Shown here one piece after another: positions 1 to 7,449 of a stretch of DNA of 64,000 bases (positions are counted from its first letter, which is position 1; every line of letters begins with the position of its first letter). Below the pieces are notes generated by a model that was not told the DNA's origin, did no database searches, and saw only the letters and a list, made by a program, of their open reading frames with translations. The translations under genes were made by a program, and so were the position numbers. Source of the stretch: Gammaproteobacteria bacterium (GTDB lineage Bacteria; Pseudomonadota; Gammaproteobacteria; Steroidobacterales; Steroidobacteraceae); the NCBI GenBank assembly GCA_017577615.1, contig PKRE01000002.1, forward strand, positions 186,001-250,000, written 5' to 3'.

Positions 1-1847
1 TCGACTACGAGGGCCATCTCTTTCGCGCGGGGATCGGCGCTACTGGCTACGTACGGGCAGACGAGCGCAACCGCCGCCTTACGCCTGCAGGTTGGCGATG
101 TCTCGTGACACAGGCGCGGGCGTGGCTTGCAACCCGGATCGAAGCCGCCATGGGTACGCACAGTCCGATGCTGGGGGTCGTACAGGGTCTTGCGATCGGC
201 GATACGCGGCGCATGACGCCGGAGCAATGGCGTGTGTTCGCCGCGACCGGAACGACGCATCTCATGGCGATCTCCGGCCTTCACATCACGATGCTGGCTG
301 CGATGGCGGCTTGGGTCGGCGGCTTGATCGTGCGTTGTCCTGCGGCGCAAGCGCGCGGCTGGTGTGCGTTTCATGGGCAGGCCATCGCAGGTTTCGGTGC
401 GGCCGTCGCTTATTCGCTCTTGGCCGGCTTCTCCATTCCCACGCAACGCACGACGGCCATGTTGTGTGTCTACTTCGTGGCTCGATGGTGTCGGCGCCAT
501 CTCGCGGTGGGCCACGCGCTCGGGCTCGCGCTGATTGCTGTGTTGCTTCTGGATCCTTTCGCGCCGCTTGCTGTCGGCGCTTGGCTTTCGTTCGCAGCGG
601 TCGCCATCCTCATGCTCATCTCGTGGGGACGTTTGCAGCGTGCAAGCGCACTCGGTGACTTCGTGCGGAGCCAGGCCGCGATGACGCTGGGATTGCTGCC
701 AATACTCTTGCTCGCCTTCGGCGCCGTTTCCTTGGTGGCATCGATCGCCAATGCAGTGGCGATCCCTGCCTTTAGCTTCGTCGTCGTTCCGCTGGTTCTC
801 ATCGGCACGCTCTTGGCCAGCTTCAGCCCAGCGTTGGCATCTCTGCCGCTGGCTTTGGCGTCCCGAGGGCTCGAGCTACTATGGTTGCTGCTCGAGTGGC
901 TGGCCGCACAACCGCTTGCGCTCTGGCATTTCCCCGAGATCCCGCCCTGGTCGCTGCTCGTCGTGGCGCTTGGATCCTTAGCGCTCGTGATCCCCGCGAT
1001 TTGGCCGCTGCGAGTGCTCGGTGTGGCCGCTTGTGGCCATGTATTCCTTATCGCGCCGAACACGCCTGGGCGCGGTGATTTCGACGTGGCCTCCATCGAC
1101 GTGGGTCAGGGGCTTGCGACCGTCGTGAGAACCGAACGTCACGTCCTTGTCTACGATACCGGTCCGTCGTTCCAGAGCGGTCATGATGCAGCGGCGCTCG
1201 CCTTGTTGCCCTACCTGCGGGCACGCGGGATCCGCAAGATCGATGCTGTTGTCGTCAGCCACGGAGATCTCGATCATCGTGGTGGCTTGGAGACCCTGCT
1301 GAAGGAGATGAGGGTCCAGCGCGTCGTCCTCGGGCCGTCAGTGGAGCAGGGGCCGCAGGGCGCTGAGCGGTGCGTGCAAGGTGCTCGCTGGAGTTGGGAC
1401 GATGTCGAGTTCGAGTTTCTGCATCCCAGCGCGTCCTATCACGGCAACAAGAACGATACGAGCTGCGTATTGCGCATTGTGGGTCGAGGCGGCACGGCGC
1501 TGTTGACTGGTGACATCGAAGCCGGTGCGGAGGCGGCCTTGGTCCACGCGGGCATCGGACCGGTCGACCTGGCGCTGATCCCTCACCACGGCAGCAGAAC
1601 ATCGTCGTCACCCGCGTTCGTGGCGGCATTGGCGCCGAAAATCGCAGTCGTTTCGACGGGCTATCGCAACAGATGGGGGTTCCCGCAAGCGGACGTGATC
1701 GCTCGATGGCGCGAGCACGGCGCTCAGGTCTATGACACCGCTGAGAGCGGCGCGATCGAAGCGATGGTGCGGGCCGCCGCGCCAATCCAAGTGCGTGAGC
1801 ATCGCCTGGCAAGTCAGCGGTATTGGTCACGTACCGCTGCGCGCTGA
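1..1847 (+). CDS. comEC: ComEC/Rec2-type DNA uptake channel (5' partial)
   Basis: Inner-membrane channel that carries single-stranded DNA into the cytoplasm during natural transformation. The frame is open from base 3, so the start lies upstream; 614 residues are visible (full proteins are about 750). The first 34 visible residues (DYEGHLFRAGIGATGYVR...) look like the end of the N-terminal OB-like domain. A long multi-pass competence domain follows, with the family motif AISGLHITML near base 265-295. The C-terminal part is a metallo-beta-lactamase-like domain with SHGDLDHRGG (about 1256-1285), TGDIE (about 1507) and LIPHHGSRTSS (about 1578-1610). A type IV pilus operon lies at 16-23 kb, consistent with an uptake apparatus. 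The internal GTG at 105 is not the start because homology runs through it. Confidence 0.93.
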   Translation, partial: DYEGHLFRAGIGATGYVRADERNRRLTPAGWRCLVTQARAWLATRIEAAMGTHSPMLGVVQGLAIGDTRRMTPEQWRVFAATGTTHLMAISGLHITMLAAMAAWVGGLIVRCPAAQARGWCAFHGQAIAGFGAAVAYSLLAGFSIPTQRTTAMLCVYFVARWCRRHLAVGHALGLALIAVLLLDPFAPLAVGAWLSFAAVAILMLISWGRLQRASALGDFVRSQAAMTLGLLPILLLAFGAVSLVASIANAVAIPAFSFVVVPLVLIGTLLASFSPALASLPLALASRGLELLWLLLEWLAAQPLALWHFPEIPPWSLLVVALGSLALVIPAIWPLRVLGVAACGHVFLIAPNTPGRGDFDVASIDVGQGLATVVRTERHVLVYDTGPSFQSGHDAAALALLPYLRARGIRKIDAVVVSHGDLDHRGGLETLLKEMRVQRVVLGPSVEQGPQGAERCVQGARWSWDDVEFEFLHPSASYHGNKNDTSCVLRIVGRGGTALLTGDIEAGAEAALVHAGIGPVDLALIPHHGSRTSSSPAFVAALAPKIAVVSTGYRNRWGFPQADVIARWREHGAQVYDTAESGAIEAMVRAAAPIQVREHRLASQRYWSRTAAR

Positions 1848-1908
1848 GCGATTGGCGGCCGGCTTCTGGGGCCTCGATGTGCGGTGCCGTTTTCGCTCTA
1901 GGGAAAGC

Positions 1909-1917
1909 TGATACTAT
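1909..1917 (+). promoter_or_regulatory. Extended -10 promoter for exbB
   Basis: TG-A-TACTAT (TG at 1909-1910, -10 hexamer at 1912-1917) lies 37 bases before the exbB ATG. The -35 region is poor (TTTTCG-like), as is usual for extended -10 promoters. Assigned by eye only. Confidence 0.5.
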
Positions 1918-1953
1918 TCGCAGCCATTCGCACTTAGGCGCTCACAGGAAACC

Positions 1954-2574
1954 ATGCTCGAGATCGTGAAAGCCGGCGGCATCATGATGGGGCCGATCAT
2001 CTTGGCTTCGATCGTTGCCGCAGCAATCATTCTTGAACGCTTGTGGACGCTTCAGCAGAAGCGTGTGCTGCCCGCCGAGCTCACCGAGAAGGTCTGGCGG
2101 TGGGTCGAGCAGCGTCAGATTCAAGACAAGCACATCCTCGCGCTTCAACAGAACTCGCCCTTAGGCAAGATACTTGCCGCAGGCCTCGCGAACAGGCATC
2201 GGCCCCGCGAGGTGATCATGCAAAGCATCGAGGATACCGGCCGTCACGTCGTGCACGAGCTCGATCGCTACATCGGTGCGCTCGGTACGATCGCCTCACT
2301 GTCACCGCTTATGGGCTTGCTCGGCACCGTGCTGGGGATGATTCGCACCTTCAACGCCATCACAACGGATGGCATCGGCAATCCGGCGGCTCTTGCTGGC
2401 GGTATCGCTGAGGCGCTGATCACGACTGCAGCCGGTCTCACTGTCGCCATTCCCGCGCTGATCGGCTACAAGTACCTTCGAGGCAAGGTCGAAGGGCTGG
2501 TCGTGCAAATGGAAAAGGAGGCAATCAAACTCGTCGACGCGATGGAAGCGCAGCAAGTCGACAAGGCAGCCTGA
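1954..2574 (+). CDS. exbB: ExbB/TolQ/MotA-family proton channel subunit
   Basis: Inner-membrane proton-channel protein of 206 residues that, with an ExbD partner, uses proton motive force to drive an outer-membrane-linked process. Three hydrophobic segments are visible: about 9-33, 108-132 (IGALGTIASLSPLMGLLGTV) and 148-172 (EALITTAAGLTVAIPALIGY), the latter two typical of the MotA/TolQ/ExbB channel domain. AGGAA at 1945-1949 fits as ribosome binding site for the ATG at 1954. It sits 11 bases before exbD and is followed by msbA and lpxK; the same order is known in Pseudomonas. No TonB gene is present here, so whether it serves TonB, Tol or another partner is open. Confidence 0.85.
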   Translation: MLEIVKAGGIMMGPIILASIVAAAIILERLWTLQQKRVLPAELTEKVWRWVEQRQIQDKHILALQQNSPLGKILAAGLANRHRPREVIMQSIEDTGRHVVHELDRYIGALGTIASLSPLMGLLGTVLGMIRTFNAITTDGIGNPAALAGGIAEALITTAAGLTVAIPALIGYKYLRGKVEGLVVQMEKEAIKLVDAMEAQQVDKAA

Positions 2575-2585
2575 AGGCGGCGTCG

Positions 2586-3017
2586 ATGAATCTTTTGCGA
2601 CACAGACGTGATGAGCCGGAGCTCAATTTGACGCCGTTGATCGACGTCGTGCTGCTCCTGCTCATCTTCTTCATGGTTTCGACCACGTTCATCGACGAGT
2701 CGCGGATCGAGCTGCAGCTGCCGCAAGCAAGCGCGGAGCCGGTCGCCGCACAGCGCAAAGATCCAATCGAGGTCACGGTGACCGCATCCGGCGAATATCG
2801 CGTGAACGGACAGACCCTCATCAACAACAGTCCCGCGACGCTCTCGAACGCCGTCGCGGGGGTGGCTGGTACGTCCCGCGACATACCGATCACGTTACGC
2901 GCCGACGCACGAGCGACGCATCAGGCAGTGGTGACGGCGATGGATGTCCTGGGTCGGCTCGGATTCCGCGCCATCAGTATCGCCACTGTGAACGAGCAGT
3001 CCGGCGGACCGAACTAA
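2586..3017 (+). CDS. exbD: ExbD/TolR-family proton channel subunit
   Basis: Partner of the preceding ExbB-like protein; 143 residues. A short basic cytoplasmic N-terminus is followed by one transmembrane helix at about 16-36 that begins LTPLIDVVLLLLIFF, carrying the aspartate (D20) that is the proton-relay residue of this family, then a periplasmic domain. The gene starts 11 bases after exbB and ends 4 bases before msbA, so the three are surely co-transcribed. ExbD versus TolR cannot be settled without the cognate energised protein. Confidence 0.85.
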   Translation: MNLLRHRRDEPELNLTPLIDVVLLLLIFFMVSTTFIDESRIELQLPQASAEPVAAQRKDPIEVTVTASGEYRVNGQTLINNSPATLSNAVAGVAGTSRDIPITLRADARATHQAVVTAMDVLGRLGFRAISIATVNEQSGGPN

Positions 3018-3021
3018 TCCG

Positions 3022-4794
3022 ATGGCTCCAGTGGAACGCGGCACGAAGCTCTCCGCGGCCGGCGGGTGGTCCGACGCGTGGCACGCCTATCGCCGATTGC
3101 TGGCGTACTTGCGCCCACATCGGGGCATGTTCGCCCTCGGCGTTCTCGGGGCAGTGCTGTTCTCGGTCAGCATGGTGAGCTTTGCGGCGTTCGCAAAGTT
3201 CTTCGGTGACGGGACGTTTGAGAATCAAGATCCGCGCACGATCGTTTGGTTGCCCGTCGCGCTCGTTGGGCTGTTTGCATTACGTGGTCTCGGCGATTTC
3301 ACCCAAACCTATTGCATGGGATACGTCGGGCGTCAGATCGTCAAACGGTTGCGCGCCCAAGTCTTCGAGCGCATCGTGCATCTGCCGATCGGCTACTACG
3401 ATCGCACTTCGACAGCGACGCTTTTGTCGCGCCTCACCTACAACACCGAGCAGGTCGGACAGGCGACGACGGATTCTGTCGTCGTGACGGTTCGCGAGTT
3501 CCTGACCATCACTGGCTCGATCGCCGCGCTCTTTTACATCAACACGCGCCTGACACTCATTGCCCTGACGATGGGGCCGCTGGTCGCCTGGCTCGTGACC
3601 CTCATCAATCGCAAGTTCAGACGCTACTCGCACCGCATACAAGATTCGATGGGCGATATCACGCGCGTGGCCAAGGAGACGCTGGAGGCGCCGCGGATCG
3701 TCAAGGTCTACAACGCCCAGGCGCATCAGCTCAGGCAGTTCGAGGCAGTCAACGAGCACAATCGCCGCTCGCACATGCGGCTCGTGCTCACGAAGGGTTT
3801 GTCGAATCCAGTCGTGCAGATGGTCACTGCGATCGGCTCGGCGTTCGTCCTGTCGATTGCCATCTCCGACGCCATTCACGAACGAATGAGCATGGGCGAC
3901 CTGCTCGCATTCCTGGTTGCCCTCGTGAACATCGCTCAGCCTCTGCGCAGCTTGGTGAGCGTATCGGGTCCGTTGCAGCAAGGCATCGCAGCAGGACAGA
4001 GTCTGTTCGCACTGCTAGACGAGGCTGCTGAGCCCAGCGGTGGCCGCCGTATCGCAGAGCGCGTGAAGGGGGAGATCGAGTTCGATCGTGTGTCGTTCTC
4101 CTATCCGACTGGCAAAGGACCGGCGTTGCAGGACGTCTCGCTCAAGGTCGACGCTGGTGAGATGGTCGCGATCGTAGGCCGCTCGGGCAGCGGCAAGTCG
4201 ACATTGGTCAACTTGCTGCCGAGATTCTACGACGTCGATTGCGGCGCAGTGCGCGTCGATGGTGTGGATGTCCGTGATTACGAGCTGCGAAGCCTACGAG
4301 AGCAGATCGCGCTCGTGAGTCAGGAAGTCGTGCTCTTCAATGACACGATTCGGGCCAATATCGCCTTCGGTCGGACTGCTTCGGCCGAGGAGATCGAAAA
4401 CGCGGCGCGTGCGGCGCACGTGCTCGAGTTTGCCAAGGACTTGCCGGAGGGGCTCGATACGATGGTCGGCGATCGCGGTGTGCTGCTCTCGGGTGGCCAG
4501 CGTCAACGGATCTCCATTGCACGTGCGCTCCTGAAGAATGCGCCGATCCTGATTCTCGACGAAGCCACCTCTGCTTTGGATACTGAGGCCGAGCGCATCA
4601 TCCAAGCGGCACTCGAGCGCTTGATGCAGAATCGCACGACCCTTGTGATTGCGCATCGTTTGTCTACTGTGGAGAAGGCCGATCGCATCGTGGTGCTCGA
4701 CGCCGGACGAGTCGTCGAGAGCGGCACGCATGCGCAATTGCTCGAGGCCGGCGGACACTATGCTGCGCTGTACCGAATGCAATTCAATGCTTGA
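3022..4794 (+). CDS. msbA: Lipid A flippase MsbA (ABC transporter)
   Basis: Half-size ABC exporter of 590 residues that moves core-lipid A from the inner to the outer leaflet of the inner membrane. The N-terminal ABC membrane domain (about residues 30-320) is followed by a nucleotide-binding domain with Walker A GRSGSGKST (about 384-392), Q-loop region SQEVVLFND, signature LSGGQRQR (about 489-496), Walker B LILDEATSALD (about 508-518) and the H-loop in IAHRLST. Its stop overlaps the region just before lpxK, and the following genes all belong to lipid A/KDO synthesis, which separates MsbA from other exporters of the family. Confidence 0.93.
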   Translation: MAPVERGTKLSAAGGWSDAWHAYRRLLAYLRPHRGMFALGVLGAVLFSVSMVSFAAFAKFFGDGTFENQDPRTIVWLPVALVGLFALRGLGDFTQTYCMGYVGRQIVKRLRAQVFERIVHLPIGYYDRTSTATLLSRLTYNTEQVGQATTDSVVVTVREFLTITGSIAALFYINTRLTLIALTMGPLVAWLVTLINRKFRRYSHRIQDSMGDITRVAKETLEAPRIVKVYNAQAHQLRQFEAVNEHNRRSHMRLVLTKGLSNPVVQMVTAIGSAFVLSIAISDAIHERMSMGDLLAFLVALVNIAQPLRSLVSVSGPLQQGIAAGQSLFALLDEAAEPSGGRRIAERVKGEIEFDRVSFSYPTGKGPALQDVSLKVDAGEMVAIVGRSGSGKSTLVNLLPRFYDVDCGAVRVDGVDVRDYELRSLREQIALVSQEVVLFNDTIRANIAFGRTASAEEIENAARAAHVLEFAKDLPEGLDTMVGDRGVLLSGGQRQRISIARALLKNAPILILDEATSALDTEAERIIQAALERLMQNRTTLVIAHRLSTVEKADRIVVLDAGRVVESGTHAQLLEAGGHYAALYRMQFNA

Positions 4795-4856
4795 GATATC
4801 GTTCGGGTGTGGAAGGGGCGGCGCGCGAGTGGCTGTGCCTTTCCGCGTGTGCAACC

Positions 4857-5882
4857 ATGTCGGTTGATCGTGCCTTCCAGCGCATCTGGTACGGTCGCTC
4901 GCGAGTCGCCTCGATTCCGCTCGTTCCGCTCTCGTGGCTCTTCGCTGCGCTCGCTGGATTGCGTCGCAATGCCTATCGCGTCGGTCTGCTGCGGCGACAT
5001 CGGCTCGATGTGCCGGTGCTCGTCGTCGGCAATGTCACTGTTGGCGGCACGGGGAAGACGCCTTTCACTATCTGGCTTGCCGAGCGCCTGTCTGCTCGCG
5101 GCTTGAGCGTCGGCATCGTTTTGCGTGGATATCGTGGCAGCTCGCCGATCTGGCCTAGGCACATCCAGGCGCATACGCCCTGGCAGGAGGTCGGCGACGA
5201 GCCGGTCCTGATTGCCAGGCGCACATCGGCGATCGTCGTCGCGGGTCCCGACCGAGTGGCTGCCGCGCGCCATGCCGTCGGGCTCGGTGCCGAAATCATC
5301 GTGTCAGACGACGGCCTGCAGCATTACAGGCTCGAGCGCGATTGCGAGATCTTGGTGGTCGACGGCACGCGCCTGTTCGGCAATGGTCGGATGCTTCCCG
5401 CAGGTCCTCTGCGCGAACCGCAATCGCGATGCGAGCGTGTTGATCTCCGGGTCGTGACGGTACGCGATTCGTTACGGTCCGCGACGCCCTTGCGCGGGAC
5501 GCTTCCCACGATTTACGCACAAGCGCGCGTGACGCGCGCTGTGAATCTGGTGAGCGGCGAGACTCGTGCACTCCATGCGTTTGTCGGGGACACTGTCCAC
5601 GCAGTGGCTGCGATCGGCCATCCGGAGGGGTTCTTCGCAGCGCTCGAGCAACGCGGGCTGACGATCCAGGCGCATGCGTATCCCGATCACGCGCCCCTCG
5701 CGCGCGAGCACATCGTGTTCGCTGACGATGCTCCCGTCCTGATGACTGAGAAAGATGCCGTAAAATGCGCTGTGCTCGCCGATGCCCGACATTGGGCGGT
5801 TCCGCTTGAGATTGCGCTCGACGAGCAAGACGAACGCATCGTTGATGCACTGCTCGAACGCGTGCTTTCCGAGGCGAGGTGA
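4857..5882 (+). CDS. lpxK: Tetraacyldisaccharide 4'-kinase
   Basis: Phosphorylates the 4' position of the tetraacyl disaccharide to give lipid IVA. The 341-residue protein begins MSVDRAFQRIWYGR, the usual LpxK N-terminus, then a membrane-associated hydrophobic stretch and the P-loop VGGTGKTP (about residues 60-68), and carries VSDDGLQHY. The ATG at 4857 is chosen over the in-frame TTG at 4791, which would add 22 residues without family similarity. It lies 62 bases after msbA and 3 bases before ycaR. Confidence 0.93.
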   Translation: MSVDRAFQRIWYGRSRVASIPLVPLSWLFAALAGLRRNAYRVGLLRRHRLDVPVLVVGNVTVGGTGKTPFTIWLAERLSARGLSVGIVLRGYRGSSPIWPRHIQAHTPWQEVGDEPVLIARRTSAIVVAGPDRVAAARHAVGLGAEIIVSDDGLQHYRLERDCEILVVDGTRLFGNGRMLPAGPLREPQSRCERVDLRVVTVRDSLRSATPLRGTLPTIYAQARVTRAVNLVSGETRALHAFVGDTVHAVAAIGHPEGFFAALEQRGLTIQAHAYPDHAPLAREHIVFADDAPVLMTEKDAVKCAVLADARHWAVPLEIALDEQDERIVDALLERVLSEAR

Positions 5883-5885
5883 ACG

Positions 5886-6077
5886 ATGGACACGAAATTG
5901 CTGGACATCTTGGCATGTCCCTTGTGCAAGGGACCGCTGCAGTACTTCAGGTCACAGCAGGTGCTCGTCTGTCGAGCCGATCGGCTCGCCTATCCAATTC
6001 GGGACGGTATTCCTGTGATGCTGGAAGAGGAGGCACGGAACCTCTCGCCGACGGATCCCTTGCTAATCGAGCGCTGA
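5886..6077 (+). CDS. ycaR: Trm112-like small zinc-ribbon protein YcaR
   Basis: A 63-residue protein beginning MDTKLLDILACPLCKGPL, with CPLCK at residues 11-15 and the conserved tail ending YPIRDGIPVMLEEEAR. This is the UPF0434/Trm112 family, which sits between lpxK and kdsB in many gammaproteobacteria. Only one CxxC pair and a further single Cys (residue 29) are present. The molecular role in bacteria is not established. Its TGA (6075-6077) shares a base with the ATG of kdsB. Confidence 0.88.
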   Translation: MDTKLLDILACPLCKGPLQYFRSQQVLVCRADRLAYPIRDGIPVMLEEEARNLSPTDPLLIER

Positions 6078-6829
6078 TGTCGTTCAAGGTTGTCATCCCC
6101 GCACGCTACGCCTCTACGAGGCTGCCAGGTAAGCCACTGCTCGACATTGCCGGTCGCCCCATGATCGAGTGGGTGATTGCCGCGAGCTTGCAAAGTCGGG
6201 CAGAGGAAGTGCTCGTCGCGACGGATGATGTGCGGATCGCGGAGCGTGTGGGTGAGCGTGCTGTGATGACACAACCGTCACACCAGTCCGGCACGGATCG
6301 AATCGCCGAGGTGGCGCGGCAGCGCGGCTGGAGCGACGAGACGATCGTCGTCAATGTCCAAGGTGATGAGCCCCAGCTTCCCTCCGCGCTCATCGATCAG
6401 GTGGCCTCACTCTTGAAGAGCCATCCGGATGCCGATATTGCGACGCTGTGCACGCCGATATGCTCCTTGCAGGAGTTTCTCGAGCCGAACGTCGTCAAAG
6501 TTGTGACGGCTCAAAATGGTCTTGCGTTGTATTTCAGCCGTGCGCCCATTCCATTCGACCGGGACGGCGCCCCGGACGGTGTGGCGAGTCAAAGTCAGTT
6601 TCAGGGTGCTCATCGGCATCTTGGGCTGTACGCATATCGTGTCGCGGCCTTGCGGAAACTGAGCACGCTTGAGCCATCCGAGCTCGAGCGGATCGAAAAG
6701 CTCGAGCAACTACGCGCTCTGCAGGCCGGCATGAAAATCGTGGTGGCAGTGGCGTCGGAGCCGCCGCCGGCCGGTGTCGATACGCCCGAAGATCTGGCAC
6801 GCGTGAGAGCAGCATTAACCGCGCTCTGA
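6077..6829 (+). CDS. kdsB: 3-deoxy-manno-octulosonate cytidylyltransferase
   Basis: Activates KDO as CMP-KDO for transfer to lipid A. The 250-residue protein starts SFKVVIPARYASTRLPGKPL, the nucleotide-binding motif of the family, and has NVQGDEPQLP at about residues 93-102. The ATG at 6077 overlaps the ycaR stop (TGATG), indicating translational coupling; an upstream in-frame start at 5879 would read through ycaR out of frame and is rejected. Confidence 0.95.
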   Translation: MSFKVVIPARYASTRLPGKPLLDIAGRPMIEWVIAASLQSRAEEVLVATDDVRIAERVGERAVMTQPSHQSGTDRIAEVARQRGWSDETIVVNVQGDEPQLPSALIDQVASLLKSHPDADIATLCTPICSLQEFLEPNVVKVVTAQNGLALYFSRAPIPFDRDGAPDGVASQSQFQGAHRHLGLYAYRVAALRKLSTLEPSELERIEKLEQLRALQAGMKIVVAVASEPPPAGVDTPEDLARVRAALTAL

Positions 6830-6912
6830 CGCGATGGTAGATTGCGCTTCTTGCGGGCGGCTGGGTGGTCCGCAGCATTTGCTCTTTCGAACGTTGCAGG
6901 TTTCTGTTATCG

Positions 6913-7392
6913 ATGCGCTTGCTATTTGTCTGTATGGGCAACATTTGCCGCTCCCCAACCGCAGAGGCGGTTTTTCGGCGCGTGGTGGCGGAGCGGGCGC
7001 CTGGGCTGGCCGTGGAGATCGATTCGGCCGGGACGCATGGTTACCACGTCGGTAGTCCGCCAGATCGACGCGCAATCGAGGCAGCGAGACGTCGCGGGCT
7101 CGATCTGTCGGGCCTGCGTGCACGGCAGGTGAGTGTCGCAGACTTCGAGCGATTCGATCTCATTCTCGCGATGGACGAAGACAATGTCGCGGACCTGAGC
7201 CGTATGGCGCCGCCGCAGTATCACAGTCGCATCCGTCTGCTGATGGACTTTGCTGCAGATCCGCCCTTGAGAGAGGTGCCCGATCCGTATTACGGAGGCC
7301 CCCAAGGATTCGAGCAGGTGCTCGATCTTCTGGAAGAGGCGGCGGAGGGCTTGCTGCAGGAGGTGCTGAGGCTGCAATCACGAATGTCGTAA
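6913..7392 (+). CDS. Low-molecular-weight protein tyrosine phosphatase
   Basis: Cytoplasmic phosphatase of 159 residues. The active-site loop C7-MGNIC-R13-SP matches CX5R(S/T), and DPYYGG near residues 120-130 supplies the general-acid aspartate. The ATG at 6913 gives the normal N-terminus MRLLFVC; an in-frame GTG/ATG upstream adds 16 unlike residues. In Pseudomonas the same slot after kdsB carries this gene, often followed by murB; murB is absent here. Substrates are unknown; polysaccharide-export tyrosine kinases are frequent partners of this family but none is in the window. Confidence 0.9.
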   Translation: MRLLFVCMGNICRSPTAEAVFRRVVAERAPGLAVEIDSAGTHGYHVGSPPDRRAIEAARRRGLDLSGLRARQVSVADFERFDLILAMDEDNVADLSRMAPPQYHSRIRLLMDFAADPPLREVPDPYYGGPQGFEQVLDLLEEAAEGLLQEVLRLQSRMS

Positions 7393-7395
7393 TGG

Positions 7396-7424
7396 ACGAA
7401 GGCCCGCACGCGGCGGGCCTTCGT
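7396..7424. terminator. Strong hairpin between converging phosphatase and rne
   Basis: Perfect 12-bp stem (ACGAAGGCCCGC at 7396-7407 with its complement at 7413-7424) and a 5-nt loop, located in the 57 bases between two converging genes. It could end transcription from both sides, but neither flank has a T-run, so it may instead protect 3' ends or stop RNA polymerase with Rho. Confidence 0.55.
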
Positions 7425-7449
7425 GTCACTCCACCTCTTAACGCGCTGC